This document shows, one piece after another, positions 7,287 to 9,457 of a DNA stretch of 9,457 nt; positions within the stretch are counted from its first letter, which is position 1, and every line of letters starts with the position of its first letter. Position numbers and translations under genes: made by a program. This stretch comes from Chryseobacterium sp. UBA6632 (GTDB taxonomy: Bacteria > Bacteroidota > Bacteroidia > Flavobacteriales > Weeksellaceae): contig DKLU01000362.1 in the NCBI GenBank assembly GCA_002455915.1, positions 1 to 9,457 of the forward strand, in the 5' to 3' direction. The notes below the pieces were generated by a model, which ran no database searches, was not told the origin of the DNA, and saw nothing but the letters and a program-made list of their open reading frames with translations.

Positions 7287-7376
7287 AACGCAAAGGGCGC
7301 AAAGATTTTTTTTAACTACTAACTGTCTTTAAGTTCGCAAAGGCGTTTCACTCAGCTAAGACCGCAAAGACTTTTC
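7287..7376. repeat. CGCAAAG intergenic repeat, copy 3 (uxaC-kdgK gap)
   Basis: This copy looks best preserved. It has four exact CGCAAAG heptamers (7289-7295, 7298-7304, 7336-7342, 7363-7369), while the other copies have three. The left 23 bases are identical in all three copies. One extra base separates the second and third heptamers (31 instead of 30). As in copy 1, exactly 45 bases lie between it and the next start codon, here kdgK. Confidence 0.85.
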
Positions 7377-7402
7377 ATTAGTAGAAATTACAGATATTTT
7401 TA

Positions 7403-7536
7403 TTTAAACCATTAAGATTTTATTAAGGAGTTTAGAAAAATTAAGTTGAGTTTCGCTTTAAGCGTTTTGCTGAATTAAAATCTTTGATTTTATCTTAATC
7501 AAAACTTAACTTCTTAAATTTTCTTAATGGTTTAAA
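7403..7536. repeat. 134-base inverted repeat with nested hairpins
   Basis: The ends are perfect inverted 15-mers (7403-7417 and 7522-7536, sequence TTTAAACCATTAAGA and its complement). A second pair, TTAAGGAGTT (7423-7432) against AACTTCTTAA (7508-7517), matches at 9 of 10. Inside are a CGCTT/AAGCG palindrome (7454-7464) and AAAATC-TTT-GATTTT (7477-7491). The whole could fold as one long arm with two apical hairpins. No protein is encoded. It may be a dispersed non-autonomous repeat; the other copies needed to show this are not in the window. Confidence 0.75.
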
Positions 7537-7548
7537 ATTTTATTTTAT

Positions 7549-7613
7549 CTCTCGCAGATTTAGCAAATGATTGTGTTTAAAAAGATCTGCGTAATCTGCC
7601 AAATCAGCGAGAG
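7549..7613. repeat. 65-base inverted repeat with CTCTCGC/GCGAGAG ends
   Basis: The left arm 7549-7568 and right arm 7594-7613 are inverted repeats matching at 17 of 20 positions. They begin CTCTCGC and end GCGAGAG, and flank a 25-base loop region. The right half also contains the short direct repeat GATCTGCG/AATCTGCC. Elements built from GCAGATT units are, from memory, frequent between flavobacterial genes. In the uxaC-kdgK transcript it would lie shortly after the uxaC stop codon (22 bases) and form a stable hairpin. Confidence 0.75.
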
Positions 7614-7634
7614 TATTTTTATTAATCTTGAAAT

Positions 7635-9032
7635 TTAAAAATCAAAATAATTTTTAGCATTGTGATAACAAATATCAGAAATTATTTTCCCAACATGTTC
7701 AATATCATCTGGTAACTCACCGTTTTTCATTTCTTCACCGAATAAGTTACACAATACTCTTCTGAAATATTCGTGTCTTGGGAAAGAAAGGAAACTTCTT
7801 GAATCCGTCAACATTCCAACAAAACAGCTGATTAATCCCATATTGGAAAGGGCATTCATCTGCTTAATCATTCCGTCTTTCTGATCCAGGAACCACCATC
7901 CTGAACCGAACTGTACTTTTCCTTTGATGCTTCCATCGTTGAAATTCCCGATCATCGTTGCGAAAATTTCATTGTCGGCAGGATTTAAGTTGTAAAGAAT
8001 TGTTTTCGTTAATTTATCTTTTCCGTCTAAAGCGTTCAATAATTTAGACAAAGTTTCAGCCTGAACGAAGTCACCGATAGAATCCCAACCCGTATCCGGA
8101 CCTAAAATTCTGTGCATTCTTTCATTATTATTTCTCAACGCACCCAAATGGAACTGCTGAACCCAACCATGTTTATGGTAAGCTTCACCTAAGAATAATA
8201 AAATGGCTGTTTTGAATTGATTTACCTGCTTTTCAGCGATTACTTTTCCTGAAATCTTATCATTGAAAATTGCATTTACTTCTGTTTCTGAAGCTTCCTC
8301 GAAAGAAATATTATTCAGTCCGTGGTCACATAATCTGCATCCGTTTTCGTGGAAATATTCAATTCTTTTCGTCAAAGCATCACACAACGTTTGATAAGAA
8401 TTAATTTCAATTCCGGCAGATTCGCCTAGTTTAGAAATATAATCTACAAAATTGTGATTTTCAATCAAAATTGCTTTATCTGGACGGAAAGCTGTACTTA
8501 CTTTAATCGAGAAATCGCTTTTCGCCAAATCCTGATGATAATTCAAAATATCTGTAGGATCTTCCGTTGTGCACAGAGATTCTACATTCATCATTTTTAA
8601 TAAACCTCTTGTAGATTTTTCAGGAGTTTGAAGCTGAGATGAGATGTTATCGTAAATTTCAGATGCATTGTCACCATTCAGCAACTCATCAATTCCGAAA
8701 TATCTTTTCAATTCTAAATGCGTCCAGTGATACAAAGGATTTCTCAATGTATACGGAACTGTTTTAGCCCAAGCTTCAAATTTTTCTTTGTCTGAAGCAT
8801 CTCCCGTGATGAATTTTTCGTTCACGCCCATGGTACGCATTGCTCTCCATTTGTAATGGTCGCCGGCAATCCAAACCTTTGAGATATTTTCGAAAACGGT
8901 ATCTTCTGCAATATCTTTAGGAATCAAATGATTGTGATAATCGATGATTGGCTGCTTTTCCGCGTAATTGAAGTATAATTCTTCAGCGTATTTATTCTGT
9001 AATAAAAAATTATCTGTAATAAAAGGTTTCAT
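7635..9032 (-). CDS. uxaC: Glucuronate/galacturonate isomerase UxaC
   Basis: Isomerises D-galacturonate to D-tagaturonate and D-glucuronate to D-fructuronate (EC 5.3.1.12), the entry step of the pathway. At 465 residues it is about as long as E. coli UxaC (about 470) and complete. It belongs to the amidohydrolase superfamily: the metal-binding H-x-H is in DYHNHL (His33 and His35). Other family landmarks are AGDHYKWRAMR (56-66), NPLYHWTHLELKRYFG (98-113), CTTEDPTD (154-161), VSTAFRPDK (178-186), FHLGALRNNNERMH (294-307), FGSGWWF (375-381) and TDSRSFLSFPRHEYFRR (409-425). The gene starts 18 bases after the stop of the upstream dehydrogenase, which places both in one transcript. The 393-base gap to kdgK is filled with repeats. 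The ATG at 9032 gives MKPFITDNFLLQN, the usual family N-terminus. Confidence 0.97.
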   Translation of the reverse strand: MKPFITDNFLLQNKYAEELYFNYAEKQPIIDYHNHLIPKDIAEDTVFENISKVWIAGDHYKWRAMRTMGVNEKFITGDASDKEKFEAWAKTVPYTLRNPLYHWTHLELKRYFGIDELLNGDNASEIYDNISSQLQTPEKSTRGLLKMMNVESLCTTEDPTDILNYHQDLAKSDFSIKVSTAFRPDKAILIENHNFVDYISKLGESAGIEINSYQTLCDALTKRIEYFHENGCRLCDHGLNNISFEEASETEVNAIFNDKISGKVIAEKQVNQFKTAILLFLGEAYHKHGWVQQFHLGALRNNNERMHRILGPDTGWDSIGDFVQAETLSKLLNALDGKDKLTKTILYNLNPADNEIFATMIGNFNDGSIKGKVQFGSGWWFLDQKDGMIKQMNALSNMGLISCFVGMLTDSRSFLSFPRHEYFRRVLCNLFGEEMKNGELPDDIEHVGKIISDICYHNAKNYFDF

Positions 9033-9050
9033 TCTAGTCTAATTCTGTTG

Positions 9051-9457
9051 TTATTCATTAGCAGGCTTCCCGATGGTTGCCAGAATTCCTCCATCAACGT
9101 AAATAATCTGTCCGTTGATGAATTTACTTGCATCCGAAGCCAAGAAAATAGCCGTTCCTGCAAGGTCTTCCGGATTTCCCCATCTTCCTTCCGGAGTTCT
9201 GCTGATGATAAATTCGTTGAACGGATTTCCATCCACTCTTATGGGTTCTGTTTGCGAGGTTGCAAAATATCCAGGACCGATTCCGTTCACCTGAATATTG
9301 TGTTTTGCCCACTCTGTTGCTAAATTTTTCGTCAGCATTTTAAGTCCGCCTTTTGCAGAAGCATACGCCACTACATTGTCGCGACCCAGCTCACTCATCA
9401 TCGAGCAGATGTTGATGATCTTTCCGGATTTTCTTTTGATCATATATTTTCCAACCA
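9051..9457 (-). CDS. Short-chain dehydrogenase, KduD/gluconate 5-dehydrogenase-like (partial)
   Basis: Only the C-terminal half is visible. The frame stays open to the window edge, and the residues before the internal Met at 9443 read VGKYMIKRKSGKIINI, typical SDR sequence, so the N-terminal NAD(P)-binding part (roughly 130 residues) lies outside. Catalytic residues are present: Ser in NICSMMS and the Y-x3-K of YASAK, then NGIGPGYFAT. The C-terminus has RTPEGRWGNPEDLAGTA, FLASDASKFINGQ and YVDGGILATIG. The RTP..RWG.P and VDGG.L pattern fits gluconate 5-dehydrogenase (IdnO) or 2-keto-3-deoxygluconate 5-dehydrogenase (KduD). Because it is co-transcribed with uronate genes, a KduD-like role producing KDG from 5-keto-4-deoxyuronate-derived diketogluconate is the attractive inference. 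The family is well supported, the substrate is not. Confidence 0.85.
   Translation of the reverse strand, partial: VGKYMIKRKSGKIINICSMMSELGRDNVVAYASAKGGLKMLTKNLATEWAKHNIQVNGIGPGYFATSQTEPIRVDGNPFNEFIISRTPEGRWGNPEDLAGTAIFLASDASKFINGQIIYVDGGILATIGKPANE

Larger units (their letters stand above)
7242..7634. other. 393-base repeat-filled gap inside the operon
   Basis: No credible gene is present. From right to left along the operon transcript, the gap contains an inverted repeat with CTCTCGC ends (7549-7613), a 134-base inverted repeat (7403-7536) and the third CGCAAAG repeat (7287-7376), then a 45-base AT-rich leader to the kdgK start. I found no clear intrinsic terminator with a T-tract and no good TAnnTTTG promoter on the minus strand. 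Read-through from uxaC into kdgK is therefore plausible but not proven. Confidence 0.7.

Noticed and set aside
5242..7376. CRISPR array
   Set aside because: Three repeat copies are roughly 850-1200 bases apart with genes between them. There are no short regular spacers and no cas genes.
7242..7634. Insertion sequence remnant in the uxaC-kdgK gap
   Set aside because: There are inverted repeats but no transposase fragment in any frame, so only non-coding repeats are called.
9051..9443. Complete 130-residue SDR starting at 9443
   Set aside because: The frame continues to the window edge with SDR-like residues (VGKY), and the cofactor-binding half is missing, so the gene is cut by the window and the Met is internal.
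2111..9457. A previously undescribed gene system
   Set aside because: Every operon gene belongs to a well-known hexuronate catabolic family with expected length and catalytic residues. Only the non-coding repeats remain unexplained.

Overview
The window looks like chromosomal DNA of a Bacteroidota member, most likely a flavobacterium of the Chryseobacterium type. The DNA is AT-rich and start codons follow A-rich leaders without clear Shine-Dalgarno sequences. The proteins have a Bacteroidota flavour (LacI regulator ending in a GFSNEPF...SVDQTP pattern, 538-residue UxaA), and gaps carry repeats of kinds I associate with these genomes. The placement is inferred; no marker gene is present.

Layout. 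Positions 90-1118 (+) encode a LacI-family regulator. A 319-base gap follows, holding a good intrinsic terminator and small hairpins, and then 1438-1830 (+) encodes a small exported DUF3060-like protein. The remainder is one minus-strand catabolic operon, read from right to left: a short-chain dehydrogenase cut by the window end (9457-9051), uxaC (9032-7635), kdgK (7241-6237), kdgA/eda (6006-5347), uxaB (5196-3733) and uxaA (3727-2111). A strong terminator with a UUCG loop lies at 2040-2079. The plus-strand genes converge on the operon.

Function. UxaC isomerises D-galacturonate to tagaturonate. UxaB reduces tagaturonate to altronate and UxaA dehydrates altronate to 2-keto-3-deoxygluconate (KDG). 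KdgK phosphorylates KDG to KDPG, and KdgA splits KDPG into pyruvate and glyceraldehyde-3-phosphate. The isomerase route for galacturonate is therefore complete. The SDR is probably KduD/gluconate-5-dehydrogenase-like and may feed unsaturated pectin-derived sugars into the same KDG pool. No transporter, lyase, UxuA or UxuB is in the window.

The least ordinary part is the non-coding DNA. A CGCAAAG-based repeat of about 85-90 bases occurs once, in the same orientation, in each of the three wide gaps inside the operon. In two of them it ends exactly 45 bases from the next start codon. The uxaC-kdgK gap also holds two long inverted repeats, and another double-hairpin element lies between the converging genes near 1914-1970. 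I see no new defence, mobile or biosynthetic system; the genes are a standard hexuronate pathway.
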